In this document: positions 20,601-28,704 of the stretch, piece by piece
How the letters are laid out: each line of letters begins with the position of its first letter
Position numbering within the stretch: the stretch's first letter is position 1
Source: Asterella californica
Taxonomy: Eukaryota > Streptophyta > Marchantiopsida > Marchantiales > Aytoniaceae
Length of the DNA: 64,000 nt
Reading direction: 5' to 3'
Assembly: GCA_036924285.1 (NCBI GenBank)
Contig: JAYKYS010000005.1
Span: 8,308,001 to 8,372,000 of the forward strand
The notes under the pieces: model-generated
What the model was told of the DNA's origin: nothing
The model's database searches: none
Seen by the model: only the letters and a program-made list of their open reading frames with translations
Program-made: the position numbers and the translations under genes

Positions 20601-22559
20601 AGGCAGTTTCTTGGCATGGTTGGATATTATCGTAGGTTTGTCTTTTCCTTCTCAAACAAAGCAATAGCTTTGACTATGTACATGAAGAAGGGAGTTGATT
20701 TTGACTTGATAGTGCATGATCAAAAGGCAAAGGAAGCATTTGAGGAGCTGAAAAAGGCATTGGTGACAGCTCCTATACTTGCTAAACCTGAGTGGAGTAA
20801 AGCATTTATTCTGTATACGGATGCCTCCAATGTAGCAATCGGATGTACATTAAGTCAGCTAGATGGAGATGGGCATGATCATCCTATAGCTTATGCTAGT
20901 AGGCAGATGGTTCCAGCGGAGAAGAATTACTCCGTGACTGAACGAGAAGGATTAGCGGTGATCTTTGGATTGAAGAAATTCCGACATTACTTGCTAGGAG
21001 GGAAATTTTCCATAGTCACAGATCACAAGGCTTTAAAGTATATCTTTAATAAGCCTAATGCCGAAGGTCATATTGCTCGTTGGAAGATCCTTCTAACAGA
21101 ATACGATTATGTGATCGAAGATAGACCAGGGAAAAAGCATGCGAATGCTGATCTTTTGTCGAGGGCTTATGATGATGAGGGAGAAGAACCATTTGACGAT
21201 TCGTTTCCAGACGAGCATCTGATGACCATCACAAGCATTGAGGAGATACCGGACGAGTATAAGGAAATCTGGAGTTTCCTTGCAGATGGCTCTTTTCCGG
21301 AAGGTATGCATACCCGAGAACGTAACGCGTTGATCAAGAGATGCAAACCTTACACCATAGTAGAGGGAATTTTGTTTCATCAAGGAGCAGATGGGTTACT
21401 AAGGAGAGCAGTTGGTCAGAAGGAGACATTCAAGCTAATGCACGAGTTTCACGACGGAACTGTTTGCGGAGGTCACTTTGCTGGTAAGATAACAGCCTTC
21501 AAGATTTTGGATGCGGGTTATCACTGGAGAGGGATTTTCAAAGAGTGTTTAGACTATTGCAAAACTTGCGACGTATGTCAAGCATTTGCTCTGAAGTCTA
21601 CTAGAACACCTCCGTTAAGATCAATTCCCGTGTTAGGACCATTTGAGAAGTGGGGTATTGACTTTGTAGGTCCTCTTAATAAGACACCTCGAGGCAATAG
21701 ATACATTGTAGTCGCCACTGACTATTGTACCAAGTGGGTAGAGGCTAGACCTTTGAGAGAGACCAATGAAACAGAAGTCGGTAGATTCTTATGGGAGAGG
21801 ATCATCACAAGATTTGGATGTCCGTTAGAGTTGGTCTCAGATAGAGGAGGAGAGTTTGTAGGGAGCATGACTACTGCTATGCTACAACACTTTTCTATCA
21901 AGCCACGAGTAACGACCTCATACAAACCAAATGCTAATGGTCTTGCGGAGAAGACCAATCTTACACTTTGTATGATGCTCGCCAAAGATGCTGGTGTTGA
22001 GACTGCGAAACATACTTGGGATAAGAGACTACATGCCATCTTATGGGAGTATCGAACGACAACAAAGACTTCTACTGGGTACTCCCCATTTCGACTGGTT
22101 TATGGAGTGGAGTCCAAGTTGCCGATCCAATTCGAATTGGATACTTTTCAAACTATTCAACGGAAGTTGAAGAGGTCGAGAGGAGAAGACGTGGTCAGAT
22201 CAAGAAGGGAGCAACTCATGGAGTTGGAAGAGACCCGAGCGGTAGCAATGATCCGGATGGAACGAGCTCAGGCGTATCAAAAGAAGAGTTACGACAAACG
22301 GTTGGGCAAGAGGGAGGTAAAACCTTTTCAAGTCGGAGATTGGGTTATGTTGTATGATGCTATCAGATTCAAGAGGGCTAGGAAGAAGTTTCTTCCGAGA
22401 TATTTTGGTCCTTTTGTTGTAGATAAGGTGTGGAGCAACTTCACATATGACCTTCAGGAGCTGGGAGGAAGGAGATTCGATCGGGTCAACCATGACAAGT
22501 TGAAGTTGTTTCATCGACGGAAGTTCTCTCTTCACTCCGAGGACGGAGCGAAAATTTAG
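17673..22559 (+). CDS. Element C gag-pol polyprotein, 1628 aa, intact
   Basis: One uninterrupted frame. A retrotransposon gag core spans about residues 1-190 (LPVFHGKDNEDVEPFVRDF, TWYEDRVKSQ). A zinc knuckle CWTCGGSHFQRNC with CX2CX3HX4C spacing lies near 300. A retropepsin-like site ILVDGGSAVNAIS (DGG rather than DSG/DTG) is near 505. RT spans about 765-970, with VCIDYKKLNAVTKKDYYPLPFID, MPFGLCNAPATFQRF and catalytic FIDDFCVYG. RNase H follows (LYTDASNVAIGC, TDHKALKYIF, ADLLSRA). Integrase has an H...CKTCDVC zinc domain and a DDE core (WGIDFVGPL, LVSDRGGEF, NGLAEKTN), ending with a GPF-type module (FGPFVVDKVWSNFTYDL). No chromodomain. It supplies everything needed for reverse transcription and integration. 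Confidence 0.95.
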   Translation: MGKLPVFHGKDNEDVEPFVRDFKRGCIGNNVRRKEEWVLLLPEFLEDFALTWYEDRVKSQTPGAVEDTWETLSNALIEEFLPEESYEKLMVELTHLKQRDDEKVRQYAERVDKLEQRFRTVLRKSGDNVELTMAGIGAVLTKNLVGGLRPSIRTQVRYEKPATKAEAIKIATNMEESLDEGDIIQPHHAALVSTPTPGVATTIAPAPSQLVIASTSAPTPTVVPRPFVPTTMSTATSDFHAELKSITDTLADLKINVVQLREWRNKGGGGGQRGYDNNPNRGNQGNFRGNQGNFGGITCWTCGGSHFQRNCPNNGARSAEAVRMNVGGGNPSQGRDKGVATIDVVRDPIYEKGESSNSSHAPVELLAQERKRTRFSDEPVFMEESASRSTRSSNVSSTPREPRRKLGMADFTISSSQAGYDVVEDVGAQKANITVGQLIALNPSLRRELRGGLSSKRSKKKKPKSKTSKSVGVGVVDVHASEVCTRASKIEVRLNGHYVSDILVDGGSAVNAISERLMKKLGMEPTRPASIVVGMANKQRVRPLGVLEKVVVSVMGVQTLMSFQVLKDSSYDLLLGRPWLRAVRTTDRWHKGYLRIGPRDHRVIVPLSGVGVVTSDSDRPTSDYWESDTEDDQSVSEVDTGDSYDQESSSEDEGCGRDESLHQLSAIDLLSRPAVEKDPDKEELSEAEIVRRLSTLKFGINVTQEEKSRFLDIFRKYIHVFAFSYKDLKEVTLETHRIELEEHARPVRQKQRRVNPTTAMMVKEEIDKLKEASFIYEVENSEWVSPIVIVKKKNGKLRVCIDYKKLNAVTKKDYYPLPFIDEILEEVAGHEWYSFGDGYSGYNQIKIAQEYQQLTTFTTPWGTFAFRVMPFGLCNAPATFQRFMNKVFEPFIGKFVRDFIDDFCVYGRKEDHFDHVIKVLQRLEQANASLNPEKCIFGCEEGLLLGHIISKNGIAVDPEKVKKIVDLPFPINLTKLRQFLGMVGYYRRFVFSFSNKAIALTMYMKKGVDFDLIVHDQKAKEAFEELKKALVTAPILAKPEWSKAFILYTDASNVAIGCTLSQLDGDGHDHPIAYASRQMVPAEKNYSVTEREGLAVIFGLKKFRHYLLGGKFSIVTDHKALKYIFNKPNAEGHIARWKILLTEYDYVIEDRPGKKHANADLLSRAYDDEGEEPFDDSFPDEHLMTITSIEEIPDEYKEIWSFLADGSFPEGMHTRERNALIKRCKPYTIVEGILFHQGADGLLRRAVGQKETFKLMHEFHDGTVCGGHFAGKITAFKILDAGYHWRGIFKECLDYCKTCDVCQAFALKSTRTPPLRSIPVLGPFEKWGIDFVGPLNKTPRGNRYIVVATDYCTKWVEARPLRETNETEVGRFLWERIITRFGCPLELVSDRGGEFVGSMTTAMLQHFSIKPRVTTSYKPNANGLAEKTNLTLCMMLAKDAGVETAKHTWDKRLHAILWEYRTTTKTSTGYSPFRLVYGVESKLPIQFELDTFQTIQRKLKRSRGEDVVRSRREQLMELEETRAVAMIRMERAQAYQKKSYDKRLGKREVKPFQVGDWVMLYDAIRFKRARKKFLPRYFGPFVVDKVWSNFTYDLQELGGRRFDRVNHDKLKLFHRRKFSLHSEDGAKI

Positions 22560-22562
22560 TCC

Positions 22563-22572
22563 GGGGGTAAAA
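22563..22572 (+). promoter_or_regulatory. Element C polypurine tract
   Basis: GGGGGTAAAA directly before the 3' LTR, in the position where plus-strand DNA synthesis is primed. One T interrupts the purine run. Confidence 0.7.
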
Positions 22573-23488
22573 TGTAACGACCTATGTTACACATAGGAAG
22601 TTTGTCTATTAGTAAGGTGTTTAGTTCTAACTAAGTGTTGAGAATGTTTATTTGCTGCCAAAGTACTTTTAGGAGATATCAAGTTAGTCATGACTAGCTA
22701 AAAGTTAGTTATGGTTAAACTTAGCTGTACTTTTGGCAGAATTCAGATATTTGCTAAAGAGTGAGCACTACTATCTTGTCATCTTGTCTAAAAGGTAGAA
22801 AGGGGGTGGAAAGTATCCCTTATCTCCTTTTTGACTTGATATTAGTGGTTGGATTAAAGTTGTGGACTTTGTGGGCATTAAAAACAAGAAGAGATTCCAC
22901 ATGTTTCCTTTTTAGTGGGTCCTAGTGTAGAGGGGGGGTGGAAATTCGAGATTCCTTGAGAATATTCCAGAATCCTTCTAGAAGTTGTTGACTTTGAAGG
23001 AATAAGCCCATGTGAAAAGGTAAAAAGCCCATGTGATCAATGCTTTTACCTTAAGTAATATCTTAGTAAAACCCGGTAAAAGTAGTTACGGCTGAGTTAC
23101 CGGAGGGTACCAAAGTAAAAACCTAGAATGTATAAATAGAGGAGTAGAGAAGAGCTCCTCATCCTTGTTTTCACATTGTCGTAATGACAACTTGAGTAAT
23201 ATAGAGAGTGTGGGACATTTTTAGCATGTGAGAACTTGAGAGACGTCGTTAGAATGGAGGATTTTAGTGGATGAGATTATGGAGATTTTAGTTGATAAGT
23301 TTGTGGGTGTATGAATGAGAGTGAACTTAGCATTTTTCCCTTCAAGATTCATGGTGTGCTTCCATCAAAGCCATCAGAGGTGACCCCTGAGTGAGAGACA
23401 GGCCCGACAGTTGCAGATTCGTGGATGACGATCGTGGAGGTTAAGAGATCGGGGGGTAGTTGATCGTTAGGACCGCGGAGGGTTTACA
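22573..23488 (+). repeat. Element C 3' LTR
   Basis: 916 bp, identical by eye to 14723-15638. It is followed by GAAC, the second target-duplication copy, after which the element B methyltransferase frame resumes at 23493. Confidence 0.95.
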
Positions 23489-23999
23489 GAACCTAGTGGG
23501 ACGGCTCATGGTAGCGTTACCCACTTTGGTAAGCTTTCCAACGTCACATGCTTACAGAGATAGAGGACCTGGGCTTGTGTGGGATGTTCAATTACGGCAG
23601 TTGGTGGAGCCCAATGCTGATGAGAGAGAGCGAGCGATGGGTTTCGCTATGGATACGACGGCAGTAGCTTCGGTGTCAGAGGCTTCACGTCGTCAAGTAT
23701 TGGGTCAAGCAATGGACTTGAATTGCTTGACATGGATTGTTAGTCTTCGATTGACTGAGCAACGTCAGATGCGATCGACGGGTGTTACTGCTCGAGCACT
23801 CTTGAGCTCTTTGCCTACCGGGTCGGTGGAGGCAAAGGCTGGGGGCGAGGCAAGTGGAGTTCGTCATCCTTGGACATCATGGGATGTCATAGGAGAGAGT
23901 GTGGAGCTTGCAGCTAGAACTGCAAAAGTTTTACACACAGTAGCGGTGGAGGTTGTTGGTGATGAGCAGAAGAAAACTGCTCCAGAAGCTGCAAGATAG

Positions 24000-26710
24000 C
24001 AGTCAACGACTTCGTCTTCTACCTCTAGCATGGTGACAGAGGATACTTGGGAGCCAGAGATTGGATCCAAGCTTATAGGAGAGGAGAGACGAAGAGTCCA
24101 AAGATTCTTGAAGAGCTACAGGAATTGTTTTGTCTTCAGTATGAAGGATTTGGGTACCTTGAAGGGACTTCGTATACGGATCGACTTGGCTAATGACACG
24201 TCAATCTTTCGACGTCCTTACAGGTACAGTGACATGGAGAGAGCCTTGATCCACAATCGGACTCAAGACTTGTTGGAGGCTGGGTTGGTGGAGATGTCAC
24301 ATGGAGAGTATGCATCTGCCACAATTATGCCAGCCAAGAAGGATATGTATGGCAACTACACTGATAGGCGGATGTGTGGAGACTACCGTCTTATCAATCG
24401 GCAGACGAAGTCCGATAAGTATGCCATGCTGACACCTGAGGAGATCTTTGATGCAGTGGGGCATGTGAAGGTCTTCAGTACTTTGAATCTTCGAGCAGGG
24501 TATCATCAGTTGCCAGTGAGAGGAGAAGATAAGTCCAAGACAGCATTCTGAGGAATTGACTCTCACGGCAAGGATTGTTTGTATCAGTGGCGGTTCTTAT
24601 CATTTGGGTTGAAGAACGCCCCTGCTGAGTTCCAGAGAGTGATGGACAGAATCCTAGCAGGATTGGATTTTGTCAGATGTTATATTGACGACATGTAATG
24701 ACCTATGTTACACATAGGAAGTTTGTCTATTAGGAAAGTGTTTAGTTATAACTAAGTGTTGAGAATGTTTATTGGCTGCCAAAGTACTTTGAGGATGTAT
24801 CAAGTTAGTCATGACTAGCTAAAAGTTAGTTATGGTTAAACTTAGCTGTACTTTTGGCAGAATTCAGATATTTGCTAAAGAGTGAGCACTACTATCTTGT
24901 CATCTTGTCTAAATGGTAGAAAAGAGGTGGAAAGTATCCCTTATCTCCTTTTTGACTTGATATTAGTGGTTGGATTAAAGTTGTGGACTTTGTGGGCATT
25001 AAAAACAAGAAGAGATTCCTCATGTTTCCTTTTTAGTGGGTCCTAGTGTAGAGGGGGGTGGAAATTCGAGATTCCTTGAGAATATTCCAGAATCCTTCTA
25101 GAAGTTGTTGACTTTGAAGGAATAAGCCCATGTGAAAAGATAAAAAGCTCATGTGATCAATGCTTTTACCTTAAATAATATCTTAGTAAAACCCGGTAAA
25201 AGTAGTTACGGTTGAGTTACCGGGGGTACCAAAGTAAAAACCTAGAATGTATAAATAGAGGAGTAGAGAAGAGCTCCTCATTCTTGTTTTCACATTGTCG
25301 TAATGACAACTTGAGTAATATAGAGAGTGTGGGATATTTTTAGCATGTGAGGACTTGAGAGACGTCGTTAGAATGGAGGATTTTAGTTGATGTGTTTAAG
25401 GAGATTTTTAGTTGATAAGTTTGTGGGTGTATGAATGAGTGAACTCAGCATTTTCCCTTCAAGTTCATGGTGTGCTTCCATCAAAGCCATCAAAGGTGAC
25501 CCCTGAGTGAGAGACAGGCCCGACATGTTGCAGATTCGTGGATGACGATCGTGGAGGTTGAGAGATCGGGAGGTAGTTGATCGATAGGACCGCGGAGAGT
25601 TTACAGACATCTTAGTCTATAGTGCTACAGTGAGGAGCACGAGAGACACTTAGAGGATGTGTTTGAGAGGTTGAGAACTCATGGGTTGAAGTTACACCAT
25701 GGGAAGTGTAAGTTCTTCCAGGAGTTGGTAGAGTATCTGTAGTGTAAGTTCTATCCAGGTGGATTGGATGTTCAACAGATGAAGGTTGAGGCTATTGCAC
25801 GTATCCCACGTCCCACAGATGTGAGTCGAGTTCGAGCATTTGTTGGTTTGGCAAACTTTTATCGTAGATACGTGAAGGGATTTAGTGCAATTGCGAAGCC
25901 GTTGACCAAGCTGATGAAGGTGGACCAGGAATAGCAGTGGGGAGATGAGCAGGAGCGAGCTTTTGTAGAGCTCAAGGATAGGTTGACATCTGCTCCCATC
26001 TTGAGGAGACCCGTTAGGGGGCGTCCTTTCCAACTGCACACCGATTGGAGTATGTTGGGACTTGGAGCAGTGCTGACTCAGCATGATGATGAGAAAAAGG
26101 AGTTCGTGGTGGCGTATGCCAATCGCTCCAACAATTTCAGCGGAGGCGAGGTATAGAGGAGGGAGAGTGTTTAGCGGTAGTGTGGGCTGTTGCGCACTTT
26201 CGATGTTATCTGTTTGGGAACCCCTTTACTCTCATCACTGATCACCAGCCGCTTAAGTGGTTGATGGAGTCCGACAAGCTTACAGGGAAGCTTGCACGAT
26301 GGGCTCTGATCTTACAGGAGTATGACTTCCAGGTAGTACATAGACCTGGAGTTGCAAACCTAGATGCCGATGGGTTGAGTCGCAACTCGTGCACGAGTCA
26401 GCAAGATCAGACTGAGGTTGATGAGGAGATAGTGCCAGGGTGGCATGCATCTGTCTTTCTTTGTGTGTTGGCCATGAACTCTAGTATGGAGGGCCAAGTT
26501 GTATCTTTCTCTGGTCAGAGAGTAGATGATGAGTCTCCAGATCCTGAGGGTGGAGATGGTGTTCCAGACCAACGAGATATCCATGATGATGTGATCGTGA
26601 TGGAGTATCTACGTACTGGTGTGGTAGTAAGCACAGTAAGTGCCAAGGAGCGAGATCGTGTCCTTCAACGAACGAAGAGATTTCGACGAGAAGGACGACA
26701 TGTACTTTGA
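24000..26710 (+). pseudogene. Element B reverse transcriptase and RNase H, split by solo LTR D
   Basis: Continues the methyltransferase frame. Residues before RT (MKDLGTLKGLRIRIDL) lead into RMCGDYRLINRQTKSDKY, VKVFSTLNLRAGYHQLPV, a TGA at 24549-24551, LSFGLKNAPAEFQRVMDRI and the catalytic YIDD, cut by LTR D at 24694. After D the motif continues ILVYS at 25606. A one-base shift leads into HGLKLHHGKCKFF, AFVGLANFYRRYVKGF, and RNase H (FQLHTDWSMLGLGAVLTQ). A second shift near 26150 precedes VWAVAHFRCYL, LITDHQPLKWLM and LDADGLSRN. An acidic spacer of about 100 residues leads to a TGA at 26708-26710. Confidence 0.9.
24694..25605 (+). mobile_element. Element D: solo LTR of the element C family
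   Basis: 912 bp closely matching the element C LTR, with scattered substitutions and small indels (by eye a few percent). Ends are TGTAATGACC...GAGTTTACA. It is flanked by GACA (24690-24693 and 25606-25609). No internal region is present, so it is the product of LTR-LTR recombination. It interrupts the YIDD box of the element B reverse transcriptase. Confidence 0.92.
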
Positions 26711-28018
26711 GTGTGGGGTGATGGGAGGATACGGATAGTGCCACATCCATCCCAGAGGGCACAGTTAGTGCGACATGCCCATGAGGAGTTGAGACATTTT
26801 GGAGTGAAGCGTACGCATAGCTTACTCCAAGGACAGTATTGGTGGCGTGGTATGCACGTCGATGTGCAACAGTTTGTCGCACGATGTGTGGTTTGTGATC
26901 GAGTACGAGCATCGTTTAATGCTCCTATTCCACAGTTACACCCCTTACCGATTATGAGGTTGGGTTATCGTTGGAGTTTGGATTTTGCGGGACCTTTACC
27001 GTTGACCGTACGTCACCACCGGTATGTGTTGGTGATGATGGAGCACTTCTCCAAGTAGATTGAGTTGGTGGTATTACCAGACAAGGCGAGTGAAGGGACG
27101 GCGTACGCGTTCTTAGATCGAGTATTGAGTCGTTTTGGAGCACCAGCTGAAGTGTTGACAGACCAAGGTGCAGAGTTCCTTGGTGAGTTTCAGGCCTTGT
27201 GTGATCAGGCGCTGATTGATCATCGGACTACATCTCGAGATCATCCTGAGGCGGATGGTTTGGCGGAGAGGGTAGTTCAGACGGTGAAGAGAGGATTGCG
27301 CAAGTATGGCTTGCAGAAGGGCCACTTGAGAGACTGGGATGTGCAGTTACCATGGTTGGCTATGGGTTACCGTTTCAGCCGACAAGCGTCTTTGGCTTCC
27401 TTCTCACCGTATTTTCTATTGTATGACCGAGATCCAGATCTACCTTCGGCCATTCGTCGTGATTCTGCTGAGGTGCTGGACCTTGATGACCCGGATATGT
27501 GGGTGAGAGCATGTTCTCAACGAGTAGAGACATTTCGGAGAGTTATGCCTATGACTTTTGAGAACCTAGCGATTGCTCAGCATAGAGACACGTTGCGATA
27601 TGCGACTATCCGAGGAGGAGGTTATCAGCCGTCGTTTCGCAGGTTTCATCGTGACGATTATATCTATCTACAGCAGACTACACCGACGACGTTGGATGTG
27701 ACCGCAAGGTGCACTATTTTACGAGTGCGTGAGGTGTTATCTTCTGGAGTACTCATGTTAGAGGGCCGTGATGATGTTGTTTGGAAGGACCATGTGCGTA
27801 ATTGCGCGTCATGTCATCTTCCCAACATTGATGGTACCTTTGACCCAAGCTTAGCAGTTGTACGTGCGGGCTTGAAGTGTATGTTGTGTGGGTCTGCTGG
27901 CGGAGCAGCCCGTATGTTAGTGTGTGATGGTTGTTCGAGAGGTTGACACATGTCATGTTTGACTCCACCTCTCAGTGTCGTTCCTACTGGACGGTGGGTT
28001 TGTCCTCGATGTATATAG
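26711..28018 (+). pseudogene. Element B integrase with C-terminal PHD finger
   Basis: Starts with the zinc-binding HHCC region (HAHEELRHFGVKRTHSLL, ARCVVCDR). The DDE core follows: WSLDFAGPLP, a TAG at 27056-27058, VLTDQGAEFLGEF and HPEADGLAERVVQ. A C-terminal domain (RRFHRDDYIYLQQ, YILRV-like beta strands, WKDHVRNCASC) leads to a PHD finger at 27878-28012: CMLC, VCDGC, a TGA at 27944-27946, HMSC, LTPPL, VPTGRWVCPRC. The C4HC3 pattern is complete except for the residue lost to the stop. PHD fingers typically read histone H3 tails (family knowledge), so this could steer integration to marked chromatin, as chromodomains do in chromoviruses (inference). Confidence 0.88.
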
Positions 28019-28191
28019 CAGGAATAGCCGATTAGATCTTTGCGTGATATGGATTGCAGACAGGCGACTAACGATGGGGCGATGTAGCACCCGGCCTCCT
28101 GATCCTTGCACCCATAAAGGTGTATATCACGTAGTTGGGATATGGAGCTATCTGGAGTTAGAGGGACCTAGCCGCCAGTTAGGGGGGCGAT

Positions 28192-28700
28192 TGTGATACA
28201 CTTGTGTATGTGTATGGCATCGTCCATGTGTTATGTGTATGTGTGGTGTATCTCTGACAGCGATGTATGTTGTGTAGCGATGTGTATGCGCACGACAGCT
28301 GTCATGTCAGTTTGGGCAACTCGGCTAGGTTGACCGAGTGCGAAGTGGCGCATCCCGGTAAGGCCGTTAGTGCCGTTAGGACGAGTTGGTAGGAGAGCCC
28401 ACTAGAGGTAAACTTCGCAGGTAGGGCTTGGAGGCCTTAGTTCTTCGAGTTGAGCCTTCAAGCTCCAGGCTATGATGGATAGTCTAGTTGAGTGTAACCC
28501 GGATTCTCTTTGCGTTTAGAGTGGGTTTGGCTTGACCGTTTGTGAGTAATCTTTGTTGTAGTGTTGGAGATGGTAATTTCTCAATGCAGATTATTGTGGT
28601 ACACTTGTGTATGTGTATGACATCGTCCATGTGTTATGTGTATGTGTGGTGTATCTCTGACAGCGATGTATGTTGTGTAGCGATGTGTATACGCACGACA
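28192..28700 (+). repeat. Element B 3' terminus, units X-Y-X
   Basis: Unit X (28192-28297, 106 bp) follows a purine tract AGGGGGGCGA (28181-28190). Unit Y (28300-28593) matches the 5' end of B. A second X (28595-28700) differs from the first at three G/A positions and ends CGACA next to the target duplication CGGG. The LTR could be X-Y-X starting at the purine tract (509 bp), or Y-X with an extra X upstream. The lone Y at the 5' end fits neither without a deletion. Confidence 0.65.
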
Positions 28701-28704
28701 CGGG

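Larger units (their letters stand above)
14723..23488 (+). mobile_element. Element C: intact Athila/Tat-like Ty3/gypsy retrotransposon
   Basis: An 8766-bp element with two 916-bp LTRs that look identical, flanked by the 4-bp duplication GAAC (14719-14722 and 23489-23492). LTR ends are TGTAA...TTACA. It has a perfect 18-nt tRNA-Glu primer site, a 2-kb leader with repeats and small ORFs, one uninterrupted 1628-residue gag-pol frame, and a purine-rich tract before the 3' LTR. RT wording (DYKKLNAVTKKDYYPLPFID, GDGYSGYNQI) and the non-Met primer fit the Athila/Tat side of the family. There is no chromodomain. Identical LTRs and an open frame mean a very recent, possibly still active copy. It sits inside the methyltransferase domain of element B. 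Confidence 0.95.
13745..23999 (+). pseudogene. Element B C5 cytosine DNA methyltransferase, split by element C
   Basis: The domain covers 13745-14722 and resumes at 23493-23999; element C and one copy of its target duplication lie between, and the reading frame matches exactly across the gap. C5-methyltransferase motifs run in canonical order. Motif I (SAM binding) is VLELFGGISTGL near 14035. Motif II is YLYVERYEIARR near 14110. Motif IV is VIAGWPCQGHMRAG, with catalytic Cys codon 14309-14311, followed by GLHDPRSRMF. Motif VI is YILENV, with Glu codon 14438-14440. Motif VIII is GSRAHRPRLWW. After the gap come EPNADERERAMGF and SEASRRQVLGQAMDLNCLTWI (motifs IX-X). Unrearranged order argues against a DRM-type enzyme. 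Stops at 14372-14374, 14666-14668 and 23997-23999 inactivate it. Role inferred: methylating element or host DNA. Confidence 0.9.
9120..28700 (+). mobile_element. Element B: Ty3/gypsy retrotransposon with DNA methyltransferase and PHD finger
   Basis: Inserted in the RNase H region of element A and flanked by CGGG (9116-9119 and 28701-28704). With nested elements C and D removed it is about 9.9 kb. The polyprotein order is gag with two zinc knuckles, aspartic protease, C5 cytosine methyltransferase, RT, RNase H, integrase, PHD finger. Retrotransposons that captured DNA methyltransferases are known from charophyte algae and dinoflagellates (de Mendoza and colleagues 2018, recalled, not looked up). 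The terminal repeats at the two ends differ by only a few transitions plus one 9-bp unit, so B is much younger than A. Many in-frame stops show this copy is dead. Confidence 0.9.

Noticed and set aside
20121..22535. Minus-strand and other-frame open frames across element C gag-pol
   Set aside because: Shadows of the 1628-residue frame.
9120..28700. Reading the methyltransferase as a separate host gene
   Set aside because: It shares one continuous frame with gag and RT, and target duplications bracket the whole unit, so it belongs to element B.
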